From NCBI RefSeq assembly GCF_007860135.1, contig NZ_SJPV01000003.1, forward strand, positions 340,698 through 404,697: a stretch of DNA of 64,000 bases. Direction: 5' to 3'. The notes beneath the pieces are model-generated. The model made no database searches. It was given only the letters and a program-made list of their open reading frames with translations, and was not told the origin of the DNA. The position numbers and the translations under genes are program-made. Shown piece by piece: positions 8,596-14,212 of the stretch. The first letter of the stretch is position 1, and every line of letters begins with the position of its first letter. This stretch comes from Novipirellula artificiosorum (GTDB taxonomy: Bacteria > Planctomycetota > Planctomycetia > Pirellulales > Pirellulaceae).

Positions 8596-9159
8596 TCACT
8601 CGATCCAATACTTTGGATGGTCTAAGGCTTTTGAGCAGCGAACGGTTCCCTTGCAATTCTCAATCGTTCCGGGCGTCAGTTCCGCCACCATCCAAGCGTC
8701 TGCGTTCTGCGGTGGGATTGGGTAGGTTGCTTGGAGACCTTGAACACCCGCGGGCTTGAACCCGAAGCGAGAGTAGTAGTCGGGATAGCCGAGGACAAAG
8801 ACGAGGTCGACACCAGAGTCGGTCAACTGAAGTAAGCCCGCTTGAATCATCCGCCCCCCAATTCCCTGACGCTGTCGATCATGAACAACGGCCAGCGGCG
8901 CGAGAATCCGTGCACTGACCGTGCTATCGTCCGGCTCGATTCTCACGGACGTGAAAAGTAGGTGGCCAATCAACCCGTCATCTGTGTCAGCAACGAGTGA
9001 AAGCAATGGTTTGCCAGAAGCATCATCAAGCATCTCATCGACTAGCTTGACGATCACCGGACCTTCGTCCTTGCCAAAGGCATTCATGTGGACTTCGAGA
9101 ATCGCATCTCGGTCCTTCTCCGTGGCGCCGCGAATCTTGACTGTCTGTTGCGACATCAT
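8596..9159 (-). CDS. GNAT-family N-acetyltransferase (YhbS-like)
   Basis: About 187 aa starting MMSQQTVKIRGATEKDRDAI. It carries the acetyl-CoA site 'LAVVHDRQRQGIGGRMIQAGL' near residues 91-111 and the C-terminal 'YYSRFGFKPAGVQGLQATYP' characteristic of YhbS-like acetyltransferases. The start overlaps the stop of the CoA-binding protein gene (9156-9545), so they form a coupled pair. Confidence 0.85.
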   Translation of the reverse strand: MMSQQTVKIRGATEKDRDAILEVHMNAFGKDEGPVIVKLVDEMLDDASGKPLLSLVADTDDGLIGHLLFTSVRIEPDDSTVSARILAPLAVVHDRQRQGIGGRMIQAGLLQLTDSGVDLVFVLGYPDYYSRFGFKPAGVQGLQATYPIPPQNADAWMVAELTPGTIENCKGTVRCSKALDHPKYWIE

Positions 9160-9545
9160 TGAAGAGCCAATAAAACAAGGATACAACTGCCGTCGTCGAT
9201 GACGGTGATGCCGGCATCGCGTGCGGTTTCGCTGGCTTGCTCGTCTTCGGCTCCGGGCTGCATCCAGATGTGTTTCACTCCGGCCGCGATCGCATCGGCC
9301 ACGACTTTGCGAGTGACCTCTGGCGGCGTGATGATGGAGAGCGCTTCGGGAACGAGCGGTAGGTCGGCGATCGACGGGTACGCTTGGTGGCCTTCGATTT
9401 CGTCTTGAGCAGGATTGAGCGGGTAGGTCTCGCGGCTGGCGGCGAGCAGTGCACGGAAGACTTTGTTGCCGTATTTGTGCTGACGGTTGGATGCACCGGC
9501 GACTGCATAAGTTTTTGCGGCTAGAAAGTTTTCGATTGAGTTCAT
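9156..9545 (-). CDS. CoA-binding domain protein (YccU-like)
   Basis: A 129-aa single-domain Rossmann protein. It opens with 'FLAAKTYAVAGASNRQHKYGN' (nucleotide loop GAS), followed by 'YPLNPAQDEIEG', 'TPPEVTRKVVADAIAAGVKHIWMQPG' and 'CILVLLA'. These are the signatures of the CoA-binding protein family related to the succinyl-CoA synthetase alpha N-domain. It is coupled by overlap to the downstream GNAT gene, an arrangement that suggests acyl-CoA-related use. Confidence 0.88.
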   Translation of the reverse strand: MNSIENFLAAKTYAVAGASNRQHKYGNKVFRALLAASRETYPLNPAQDEIEGHQAYPSIADLPLVPEALSIITPPEVTRKVVADAIAAGVKHIWMQPGAEDEQASETARDAGITVIDDGSCILVLLALQ

Positions 9546-9631
9546 AGCGAGTTTCGTAACGAGGGTTGGCTCTGCATCGACAAAGCTTGCACTACGGTTT
9601 CAACAATGTGCTATCGCGTTAAACTAACCGC

Positions 9632-10090
9632 ATGGAACAACTGCGGGAACTACACTTCGACGATCTGAACGCGGCGGCCCGAGAGGCACGATCGCTACTG
9701 CAGAGCGGATACAAGCGGAATGGCAGTTGGACGCTGGGGCAAATCTGCCGCCATCTGGTACTGGTGCAAGATCCGAGTGTTGATGGCTATCCGAAGTGGA
9801 TGTCGTTCTTCGCGTTCTTGCGTCCTGTGATGCGACGGATCCTTTTGCCGAAAGTTCTCAGCGGCGATTCACCTCGTGGAATTCGCACAGCGTCGATGTT
9901 CGTTCCGCCGGCCGATCTGGATGACGCTCGTGAGGTTGAAGCTTTTGCTGCGAGCGTGTCTCGGTTCTACGCTCACGTTGGTGACCATGCTCCGCATCCA
10001 GCGTTTGGGCGACTGCCACGTGAGCGAATTGAGCAAATTCATTCTGCCCATGCCGCACATCACTTGCGTTTCCTTGCACCCCGCGATTGA
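9632..10090 (+). CDS. DUF1569 family protein
   Basis: A 152-aa protein with 'WTLGQICRHLVLVQDPSVDG' and 'HPAFGRLPRERIEQIHSAHAAHHLRFL', the conserved histidine-containing segments of the DUF1569/DinB-like four-helix fold. The spaced histidines could bind a metal. No function is assigned to the family. It is the last ordinary gene before the RNA gene array. Confidence 0.8.
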   Translation: MEQLRELHFDDLNAAAREARSLLQSGYKRNGSWTLGQICRHLVLVQDPSVDGYPKWMSFFAFLRPVMRRILLPKVLSGDSPRGIRTASMFVPPADLDDAREVEAFAASVSRFYAHVGDHAPHPAFGRLPRERIEQIHSAHAAHHLRFLAPRD

Positions 10091-10380
10091 TCTTTTTTCG
10101 CGTCCTATGAGTACTTTCGAGTCTGAGCGGTGTTTCATGTTCGTGTGAGGCAGCATCGGCCAAGAATGTTTTTCGCACAAGCTGACATTTTTGGCGAACC
10201 ATCTGGCCGCGAGAGAGTCTATCTCTCCGAACACACAAGTCACATTCATAGACAAGCGAGTAACGAGCTTTCTGATGTTAACGAATATTCAATCCAGTCG
10301 ACTCGAACAGATACACGAAGGCAGTCTCTTCGGCGGGCAACCGTTGAATACAGATAATGCCCCGGCGTATCCACGTCTGA
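10091..10380. other. Intergenic stretch without a supported gene
   Basis: No reading frame with convincing coding character, no tRNA-like T-arm and no strong hairpin was found between the DUF1569 gene and the leader-like structure at 10381. Confidence 0.5.
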
Positions 10381-10453
10381 TGTGACACTCGCTTTCATAA
10401 GCGAACGACTTCTTCATGAAGGCTCGGTGTCACACAGGCATCGAGCCTTTTTT
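10381..10453 (+). terminator. Leader-like structure with intrinsic terminator ahead of the tRNA array
   Basis: TGTGACAC (10381-10388) pairs perfectly with GTGTCACA (10427-10434), enclosing two small hairpins. An alternative hairpin, AAGGCTCG...CGAGCCTT followed by six T (to 10453), is a good intrinsic terminator. It uses part of the same sequence, so the two folds compete. Confidence 0.55.
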
Positions 10454-10496
10454 CGTGTCCGCATCGAACGGGCAAACCCAACAACGAACCCAATTT

Positions 10497-10568
10497 GGGC
10501 TGGTAGCTGAGACGGTCTAGCGGCGGTCTGAAGAACCGCAGACGAGGATTCGAGCGCCTCCCGGCCCA
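10497..10568 (+). tRNA. tRNA-Phe (GAA)
   Basis: Acceptor GGGCTGG/CCGGCCC. Anticodon arm GCGGT-CTGAAGA-ACCGC. The T-stem closing pair is A-G, a slight irregularity. No CCA is encoded. First tRNA of the array. Confidence 0.85.
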
Positions 10569-10626
10569 CTGACAAGGAAGATATGCGCCGACGGCAACTG
10601 CTGCGGCGATGGAAGCAAAACAACAT

Positions 10627-10727
10627 CGGATACAGGTGCAGATGGAAGCACGCCTGGTTTGGGACCAGGAGACTGTTTTCATTCATGGGTGGCTCCGCCA
10701 CGGGCGGTTCGACTCCGAGGTGTCCGA
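10627..10727 (+). tRNA. tRNA-Pro (TGG) with unusually large variable arm
   Basis: Acceptor CGGATAC/GTGTCCG pairs fully. D-stem GTGC/GCAC. Anticodon arm CCTGG-TTTGGGA-CCAGG. Between the anticodon stem and the T-arm lie about 33 nt including a GTGGC-TCC-GCCAC hairpin, where proline tRNAs normally have 4-5 nt. Confidence 0.7.
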
Positions 10728-10746
10728 CTTTTTGAAACGACAACAT

Positions 10747-10818
10747 GGTAGTCGAGGGCTGGTCGCCCAAATCCGCCTGATACGCGGGTCGCGCTGAGTT
10801 CGATCCTCGGGGCTACCA
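10747..10818 (+). tRNA. tRNA-Ile (GAT)
   Basis: Acceptor GGTAGTC/GGCTACC. Short D-loop. Anticodon loop CTGATAC on stem TCCGC/GCGGG. T-arm CTGAG-TTCGATC-CTCGG. Confidence 0.88.
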
Positions 10819-10907
10819 CTTGAAGTAGGTAACAGGTTTCAGGTCACAAGCATCAGGTAAACGAATCATGCAGACATTTTTGAAACGCATAGCCGCGACT
10901 GAACATC

Positions 10908-10995
10908 GGGGCTGTGGTGTAACTGGCAGCATGACGGACTTTGCTGTGACGTCTGTTAAGGGCGTTCGGTGAGGGTTCAACTCCCTTCGGCCCCA
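10908..10995 (+). tRNA. tRNA of uncertain identity, enlarged anticodon loop
   Basis: Acceptor GGGGCTG/CGGCCCC, D-stem GTGT/GCAT and T-arm GAGGG-TTCAACT-CCCTT are good. The anticodon stem ACGGA/TCTGT encloses 13 nt (including TTTGCTG) instead of 7, and a ~14-nt variable region follows. It may be Gln-like (TTG) with an insertion, or a type II tRNA. Confidence 0.6.
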
Positions 10996-11006
10996 TTGGC
11001 TACGCA

Positions 11007-11080
11007 TCGGCGTGTAGCTCAGGGGTGAGAGCGGCGTCCTTATAAGGCGACGGTCGCGGGTTCAATTCCCGCCACGCCGA
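11007..11080 (+). tRNA. tRNA-Ile (TAT)
   Basis: Acceptor TCGGCGT/ACGCCGA. D-stem GCTC/GAGC. Anticodon loop CTTATAA on CGTC/GGCG. T-arm GCGGG-TTCAATT-CCCGC. A UAU anticodon is uncommon in bacteria, which usually read AUA with a modified CAU. Confidence 0.85.
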
Positions 11081-11105
11081 CTGAAACGAAACAACGACGA
11101 CACAT

Positions 11106-11178
11106 GGGATTGTGGCAGACAAGGTAATGCATCGGACTCTTAATCCGAGCGATGTGAGTTCGATTCTCACCGATCCCA
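11106..11178 (+). tRNA. tRNA-Lys (CTT)
   Basis: Acceptor GGGATTG/CGATCCC. Anticodon arm TCGGA-CTCTTAA-TCCGA. T-arm GTGAG-TTCGATT-CTCAC. Discriminator A. Confidence 0.9.
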
Positions 11179-11198
11179 CTTGAAACAGTTTGAAACAA

Positions 11199-11269
11199 GC
11201 ACTGATGGTCTAACGGCAAGACTCCTCCGTCGTAACGAGGTGATGCGGGTTCGATTCCGGCTCGGTGCT
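11199..11269 (+). tRNA. tRNA-Thr (CGT)
   Basis: Acceptor GCACTGA/TCGGTGC. Anticodon loop GTCGTAA with one C-C mismatch at the top of the stem CCTC/GAGG. T-loop TTCGATT. Confidence 0.82.
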
Positions 11270-11322
11270 CTTGAACGCTTCGGCGTATTGATCTTTGACA
11301 ATTTGGTAGTGATGCATTTTTT

Positions 11323-11393
11323 GCGCCCATGATGTAGCGGTAGCCTGCTGCCTTGCCATGGCGGAAGTGTGGGTTCGACTCCCACTGGGCGCT
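11323..11393 (+). tRNA. tRNA-Gly (GCC)
   Basis: Acceptor GCGCCCA/TGGGCGC perfect. Anticodon arm CTGCC-TTGCCAT-GGCGG. T-arm GTGGG-TTCGACT-CCCAC. Confidence 0.9.
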
Positions 11394-11401
11394 TTGCACA
11401 A

Positions 11402-11473
11402 TCCGGTGTGGCCCAATGGTAAGGCGGCTCCCTGTTAAGGAGACGAGTGATGGTTCGAGTCCATCCGCCGGAG
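11402..11473 (+). tRNA. tRNA-Asn (GTT)
   Basis: Acceptor TCCGGTG/CGCCGGA. Anticodon loop CTGTTAA on GCTCC/GGAGA. T-arm GATGG-TTCGAGT-CCATC. Confidence 0.9.
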
Positions 11474-11479
11474 CTTCGC

Positions 11480-11548
11480 GAAGTTTGAAGGGTGAAGCGA
11501 GAAGTGTGAGATAGCTCGCTTCGTTTCACACCTCGCCCTTCAAACTTC
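11480..11548. repeat. Dispersed palindromic repeat (GAAGTTTGAAGGG family)
   Basis: A long imperfect inverted repeat. The left arm begins GAAGTTTGAAGGGTGAAG and the right arm ends CCCTTCAAACTTC. Related arms occur at 13799-13881, 17568-17602, 18000-18033 and 20548-20576. Confidence 0.85.
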
Positions 11549-11557
11549 CGCATATTC

Positions 11558-11631
11558 AGTGTCCTTGGCCGAGCGGCAAAGGTTCCGGACTTCCAATCCG
11601 GCTAGGTGGGTTCGACTCCCGCAGGACACTC
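11558..11631 (+). tRNA. tRNA-Gly (TCC)
   Basis: Acceptor AGTGTCC/GGACACT perfect. Anticodon arm CCGGA-CTTCCAA-TCCGG. T-arm with loop TTCGACT. Confidence 0.9.
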
Positions 11632-11652
11632 TTTTGAATTGTTTGAAAAACT

Positions 11653-11722
11653 CTCTCCGGCGCGTAGTCGCGACGTGAGCCTTTGAAGCTCGCAGGTCGG
11701 GTTCAATTCCCGGACGGAGTGC
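11653..11722 (+). tRNA. tRNA-Gln (TTG)
   Basis: Anticodon loop CTTTGAA on stem TGAGC/GCTCG. T-arm TCGGG-TTCAATT-CCCGG. The acceptor CTCTCCG/CGGAGTG has one T-T mismatch, and the D-loop is very short (GCG-TAGT-CGC). Confidence 0.78.
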
Positions 11723-11740
11723 TTTGCAAGTTTTAGTTAC

Positions 11741-11815
11741 GCCGGAGTAGCAGTTGTTGGTCGCTGCACCTCGCTCTGAACGAGGAGTTCATTGGTTCGA
11801 TTCCAGTCTCCGGTG
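11741..11815 (+). tRNA. tRNA-Gln (CTG)
   Basis: Acceptor GCCGGAG/CTCCGGT. D-stem GCAG/CTGC. Anticodon arm CCTCG-CTCTGAA-CGAGG. T-arm ATTGG-TTCGATT-CCAGT. Confidence 0.9.
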
Positions 11816-11828
11816 CTGTTGATGTTTT

Positions 11829-11899
11829 CTGGTATAGCTTGGAGTAAGCGGTGTGGTTTGGGGCCACGCATGGACAGTGTGCGACTCACTGATACCCGA
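11829..11899 (+). tRNA. tRNA-Pro (TGG), second copy
   Basis: Anticodon arm TGTGG-TTTGGGG-CCACG. T-arm CAGTG-TGCGACT-CACTG. Acceptor CTGGTAT/ATACCCG with one mismatch. The variable loop has normal length, unlike the Pro gene at 10627. Confidence 0.78.
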
Positions 11900-11901
11900 C
11901 T

Positions 11902-11977
11902 GTGGCCAGATCTGGTGTTGGTTTCCAGAGACTCACTGTGAATGAGTTTGTCGCCGGTTCAATTCCGGTTGGTCACC
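11902..11977 (+). tRNA. tRNA-His (GTG)
   Basis: Acceptor GTGGCCA/TGGTCAC with discriminator C, as expected for His. Anticodon arm ACTCA-CTGTGAA-TGAGT. T-arm GCCGG-TTCAATT-CCGGT. Confidence 0.88.
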
Positions 11978-11994
11978 CTCGTGCAAACATTTTC

Positions 11995-12067
11995 GGTGGC
12001 AAGTTCCTCTGGGAAGGAAGCTTGATTGTCTATCAAGTTGCTGCGGGTTCGACTCCCGTTGCCATCG
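11995..12067 (+). tRNA. tRNA-Asp (GTC)
   Basis: Acceptor GGTGGCA/TGCCATC with discriminator G. D-stem TTCC/GGAA. Anticodon arm CTTGA-TTGTCTA-TCAAG. T-arm GCGGG-TTCGACT-CCCGT. Confidence 0.88.
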
Positions 12068-12078
12068 CTTTCAACAAC

Positions 12079-12150
12079 GCCGCATTCGACTACTGGCTAG
12101 GTCGGCTGTCTTTCTAACAGCAGGAAGGAGATCGAAACTCCTATGCGGTA
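12079..12150 (+). tRNA. tRNA-Glu (TTC)
   Basis: Acceptor GCCGCAT/ATGCGGT. Anticodon arm GCTGT-CTTTCTA-ACAGC. T-arm AGGAG-ATCGAAA-CTCCT, whose loop starts ATC instead of TTC. Confidence 0.85.
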
Positions 12151-12182
12151 CTCGGTTGGCGACGAAGCTGGCCAACAAAAAC

Positions 12183-12257
12183 GGCGTGGTAGATTCTGAT
12201 GGCAGAATCGTCTGGTTCTCATCCAGGAGTCCGCGGGTTCGATTCCCGCTCACGTCA
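12183..12257 (+). tRNA. tRNA-Glu (CTC)
   Basis: Acceptor GGCGTGG/TCACGTC. D-stem GATT/AATC. Anticodon arm TCTGG-TTCTCAT-CCAGG. T-arm GCGGG-TTCGATT-CCCGC. Confidence 0.88.
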
Positions 12258-12278
12258 CTGCGTTCAATGACGCATTAC

Positions 12279-12362
12279 GGAAGTCACCCGGCCGGATGAG
12301 GACACTGTCTTGAAAACAGCTGCGGCTAATCACCGTTGTGGGTTCGAGTCCCACGGCCTCCG
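12279..12362 (+). tRNA. tRNA-Ser (TGA)
   Basis: Anticodon arm CTGT-CTTGAAA-ACAG. Long variable arm, as expected for Ser. T-arm GTGGG-TTCGAGT-CCCAC. Acceptor GGAAGTC/GGCCTCC with one mismatch and discriminator G. Confidence 0.88.
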
Positions 12363-12380
12363 CTTTTTTGTTGAAATCTT

Positions 12381-12465
12381 GGGAGCGTTTCCACACGGGA
12401 GGTTGTAACCCTTCTGCCTTTAATTGTGTGGTAGTCGGCGAGAGGTGCGATTCCTTGCGTTCCCA
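12381..12465 (+). tRNA. tRNA-Tyr (GTA)
   Basis: Acceptor GGGAGCG/CGTTCCC. Anticodon loop TTGTAAC on GGAGG/CCTTC. Long variable arm. T-loop TGCGATT. Confidence 0.82.
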
Positions 12466-12479
12466 CTTTAGATTGTCAC

Positions 12480-12550
12480 ACGTCTCTGGTGTAACGGTAG
12501 CACTGCTGATTCCAAACCAGTTAGTCAGGGTTCAAATCCTTGGGGACGTG
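12480..12550 (+). tRNA. tRNA-Trp (CCA)
   Basis: Acceptor ACGTCTC/GGGACGT with discriminator G. Anticodon loop TTCCAAA on a stem with one A-C mismatch. T-arm CAGGG-TTCAAAT-CCTTG. Confidence 0.86.
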
Positions 12551-12556
12551 CTCTTC

Positions 12557-12628
12557 GGTCCTGTGGTCCAACGGCGACGACACCTGTTTTACACGCAGGA
12601 AACGATGGTTCGATTCCATCCGGGACTA
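12557..12628 (+). tRNA. tRNA-Val (TAC)
   Basis: Acceptor GGTCCTG/CGGGACT. Anticodon arm CCTGT-TTTACAC-GCAGG. T-arm GATGG-TTCGATT-CCATC. Confidence 0.88.
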
Positions 12629-12678
12629 CTGCCGGTGTCTCGGTGACACTGGCCCGCAACTTACCAAGGAGAACGACG

Positions 12679-12948
12679 ATGTCCAGAAATGTGAAGTACG
12701 TGCAATGTGCGATGAGACGCAACATCGCCGGCGGATCAGTGCGAACGACATCGTACATTCCGCAAGAGTTTGCGAAGGTCGGCCGGGTGCTGAGGCTCAA
12801 AGACGACAACGTTGGTTGGGTCGACGGCTGGGTGGTCGAGTGTGTTGGCGATTCGATTGTCGAAGGCGACCAGATCCCTGACTCGCACAAAGCGATCAAA
12901 AACCATCGCAAGTCAACGGGCGACAGTGCTCCGCGACTTCATGCATAA
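12679..12948 (+). CDS. Small basic protein embedded in the tRNA array, 89 aa
   Basis: I chose the ATG at 12679 (MSRNVKYVQCAMRRNIAGGS) because AAGGAGA lies 8-10 bases upstream. The protein is soluble, with basic N- and C-termini and a central 'VLRLKDDNVGWVDGWVVECV' segment that looks like a small beta domain. It has no recognised family. It fills the gap between tRNA-Val and tRNA-Leu and reads in the same direction as the tRNAs, so its mRNA is probably part of, or processed from, the tRNA transcript. A hairpin follows at 12965-12992. Confidence 0.7.
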   Translation: MSRNVKYVQCAMRRNIAGGSVRTTSYIPQEFAKVGRVLRLKDDNVGWVDGWVVECVGDSIVEGDQIPDSHKAIKNHRKSTGDSAPRLHA

Positions 12949-12964
12949 CACGTTGGCAGCCAAG

Positions 12965-12992
12965 GGAAGGGCGCGGTCGGTCGCGTCCTTCC
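12965..12992 (+). terminator. GC-rich hairpin after the 89-aa gene
   Basis: GGAAGG pairs with CCTTCC around GCGCG/CGCGT-type inner pairs. There is no T-run, so it may be a processing or stability hairpin rather than a terminator. Confidence 0.5.
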
Positions 12993-13012
12993 GGAAGGCA
13001 CCAAGCAACAAT

Positions 13013-13086
13013 GCCTAGATACGCCAACCGGCCGAGCGGCTCGACTTAAACCCGAGTGTTTGCAGGTTCGACTCCTGCTCTGGGCA
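13013..13086 (+). tRNA. tRNA-Leu (TAA), short variable loop
   Basis: Acceptor GCCTAGA/TCTGGGC with discriminator A. D-arm CGC...GCG. Anticodon loop CTTAAAC. The variable loop is only TGTTT, whereas bacterial Leu tRNAs normally have a long arm. T-arm GCAGG-TTCGACT-CCTGC. Confidence 0.82.
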
Positions 13087-13105
13087 CTGAAACGAAGAAC
13101 AACAT

Positions 13106-13176
13106 GGGGCGCTCGTCCAACGGGAAGACGTCTGTTTTGCACGCAGAAAATCGGGGTTCGATTCCCCGGTGCTCCA
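13106..13176 (+). tRNA. tRNA-Ala (TGC)
   Basis: Acceptor GGGGCGC/GTGCTCC. Anticodon arm TCTGT-TTTGCAC-GCAGA. T-arm CGGGG-TTCGATT-CCCCG. Confidence 0.9.
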
Positions 13177-13187
13177 CTTTTCCTAAC

Positions 13188-13259
13188 GCTGAGGTAGGCC
13201 AACTGCGAGCCGCTTGTCTTAGGAACAAGTGCTTGCGGGTTCGACTCCCGCCCTCAGTA
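13188..13259 (+). tRNA. tRNA-Leu (TAG), short variable loop
   Basis: Acceptor GCTGAGG/CCTCAGT with A73. Anticodon arm CTTGT-CTTAGGA-ACAAG. Variable loop TGCTT (5 nt). T-arm GCGGG-TTCGACT-CCCGC. Confidence 0.85.
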
Positions 13260-13271
13260 CTGATTCAACAT

Positions 13272-13345
13272 GCTGTGGTACGCAAACCGGCAAAGCGGCG
13301 AATTTCAAACGTTCGTGTCTGAGGGTTCGACTCCCTCCCGCAGTA
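13272..13345 (+). tRNA. tRNA-Leu (CAA), short variable loop
   Basis: Acceptor GCTGTGG/CCGCAGT with A73. Anticodon arm CGAAT-TTCAAAC-GTTCG. Variable loop TGTCT. T-arm GAGGG-TTCGACT-CCCTC. Confidence 0.85.
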
Positions 13346-13358
13346 CTTCGATTCAAAC

Positions 13359-13442
13359 AGCCAAGTGGTGGAACCGGTAGACACGCGACACTCAGAATGT
13401 CGTGCCCACAGCGGCGTGCGAGTTCAACTCTCGCCTTGGCTA
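13359..13442 (+). tRNA. tRNA-Leu (CAG), normal long variable arm
   Basis: Acceptor AGCCAAG/CTTGGCT. Anticodon arm CGACA-CTCAGAA-TGTCG. About 15-nt variable arm. T-arm GCGAG-TTCAACT-CTCGC. This is the only Leu tRNA here with the canonical class II form. Confidence 0.9.
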
Positions 13443-13469
13443 CTATCACTTTCAGTAGTGTAACAACGA

Positions 13470-13537
13470 TGCGGGTGAGCCAGGCTCATCCGGGCCTCAT
13501 AAGCCTGGACTGTCGGGTGCGACCCCCGAACCCGCTA
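13470..13537 (+). tRNA. tRNA with CAT anticodon (Met), copy 1
   Basis: Acceptor tGCGGGT/ACCCGCt with an unpaired T1-T72. Minimal D-arm (GAG-CCAGG-CTC). Anticodon loop CTCATAA on CGGGC/GCCTG. T-loop TGCGACC. The mismatched first pair is reminiscent of initiator tRNA. Confidence 0.78.
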
Positions 13538-13555
13538 CTTTCGATGCGAGAACAA

Positions 13556-13624
13556 TGCGGATGGGCCAGAGCTCAGCCAGGCCTCATAAGCCAGGACCGC
13601 CGGGTGCGACCCCCGGATCCGCTA
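13556..13624 (+). tRNA. tRNA with CAT anticodon (Met), copy 2
   Basis: Acceptor tGCGGAT/ATCCGCt, again with T1-T72. Short D-arm. Anticodon loop CTCATAA on GGC/GCC. T-arm CCGGG-TGCGACC-CCCGG. It is a close paralogue of the preceding gene; one of the two may be initiator, elongator or Ile2. Confidence 0.75.
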
Positions 13625-13635
13625 CTTTCAAAACC

Positions 13636-13711
13636 GGTCGAGTACGCAAACGGGCAAAGCGGCAAGCATGAGAGGCTTGTGATTTTGCAGGTTCGACTCC
13701 TGTCTCGACTA
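13636..13711 (+). tRNA. tRNA-Leu (GAG), short variable loop
   Basis: Acceptor GGTCGAG/CTCGACT with A73. Anticodon arm CAAGC-ATGAGAG-GCTTG. Variable loop TGATTT. T-arm GCAGG-TTCGACT-CCTGT. Confidence 0.83.
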
Positions 13712-13721
13712 CTCACAACAC

Positions 13722-13794
13722 GATCGCGTGGTCCAGCGGCTAAGACGCCTGCGTGACAAGCAGGAGACCGATGGTTCGATTCCATCCGTGATCA
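13722..13794 (+). tRNA. tRNA-Val (GAC)
   Basis: Acceptor GATCGCG/CGTGATC. Anticodon arm CCTGC-GTGACAA-GCAGG. T-arm GATGG-TTCGATT-CCATC. Confidence 0.88.
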
Positions 13795-13798
13795 CTTG

Positions 13799-13881
13799 AG
13801 GAAGTTTGAAGAGTGAAGGGTGAAGTTTGAAAAGACGCGAACCCATTTCACACTTCACTCTTCTAACTTCACACTTCATTC
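13799..13881. repeat. Dispersed palindromic repeat (GAAGTTTGAAG family)
   Basis: Left arm GAAGTTTGAAGAGTGAAGG... and right arm ...ACTTCACTCTTCTAACTTCA form an inverted repeat of the same family as at 11480, inserted between tRNA-Val and tRNA-Ala. Confidence 0.85.
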
Positions 13882-13883
13882 AT

Positions 13884-13956
13884 GGGCTGGCATGTTCCAA
13901 GGGGGCGACTGATCCTTGCAAGATCGGTGAGAAGGGTTCGATTCCCTTCCGGTCCA
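13884..13956 (+). tRNA. tRNA-Ala (TGC), second copy
   Basis: Acceptor GGGCTGG/CCGGTCC. Anticodon arm TGATC-CTTGCAA-GATCG. T-arm AAGGG-TTCGATT-CCCTT. Its sequence is quite different from the first Ala gene. Confidence 0.85.
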
Positions 13957-13971
13957 CTCGAGATGATTTAC

Positions 13972-14057
13972 GGAAGGCAGCCGGATACGGTTTGCCGGGC
14001 CGCACTGCTAACGCGTGCCACCTTCGGGTGATGAGGGTTCGACTCCCTCGCCTTCCG
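13972..14057 (+). tRNA. tRNA-Ser (GCT)
   Basis: Acceptor GGAAGGC/GCCTTCC with discriminator G. Anticodon loop CTGCTAA on an imperfect stem. Long variable arm with CACC-TTC-GGGTG. T-arm GAGGG-TTCGACT-CCCTC. Confidence 0.86.
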
Positions 14058-14069
14058 CTTGTTTAAAAT

Positions 14070-14141
14070 GGCTCGATGGTGAAACGGACATCATCTCTGG
14101 CTTCTAACCAGAAGTTCCGGGTTCGATTCCTGGTCGGGCTA
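14070..14141 (+). tRNA. tRNA-Arg (TCT)
   Basis: Acceptor GGCTCGA/TCGGGCT. Anticodon arm TCTGG-CTTCTAA-CCAGA. T-arm CCGGG-TTCGATT-CCTGG. Confidence 0.9.
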
Positions 14142-14212
14142 CTGCCGATATTCGCAGTCACGTTGGCTGCCGGCATCCATTCGCTTGTTTGACACTTTTG
14201 AAAGGCAATGTC

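Noticed and set aside
10813..13785. Long minus-strand frames across the tRNA array encoding repeated 'GVEPT/GIEPA' peptides
   Set aside because: These are antisense readings of tRNA T-arms (TTCGANTCC), a known artefact. They follow the tRNA spacing and have no ribosome sites.
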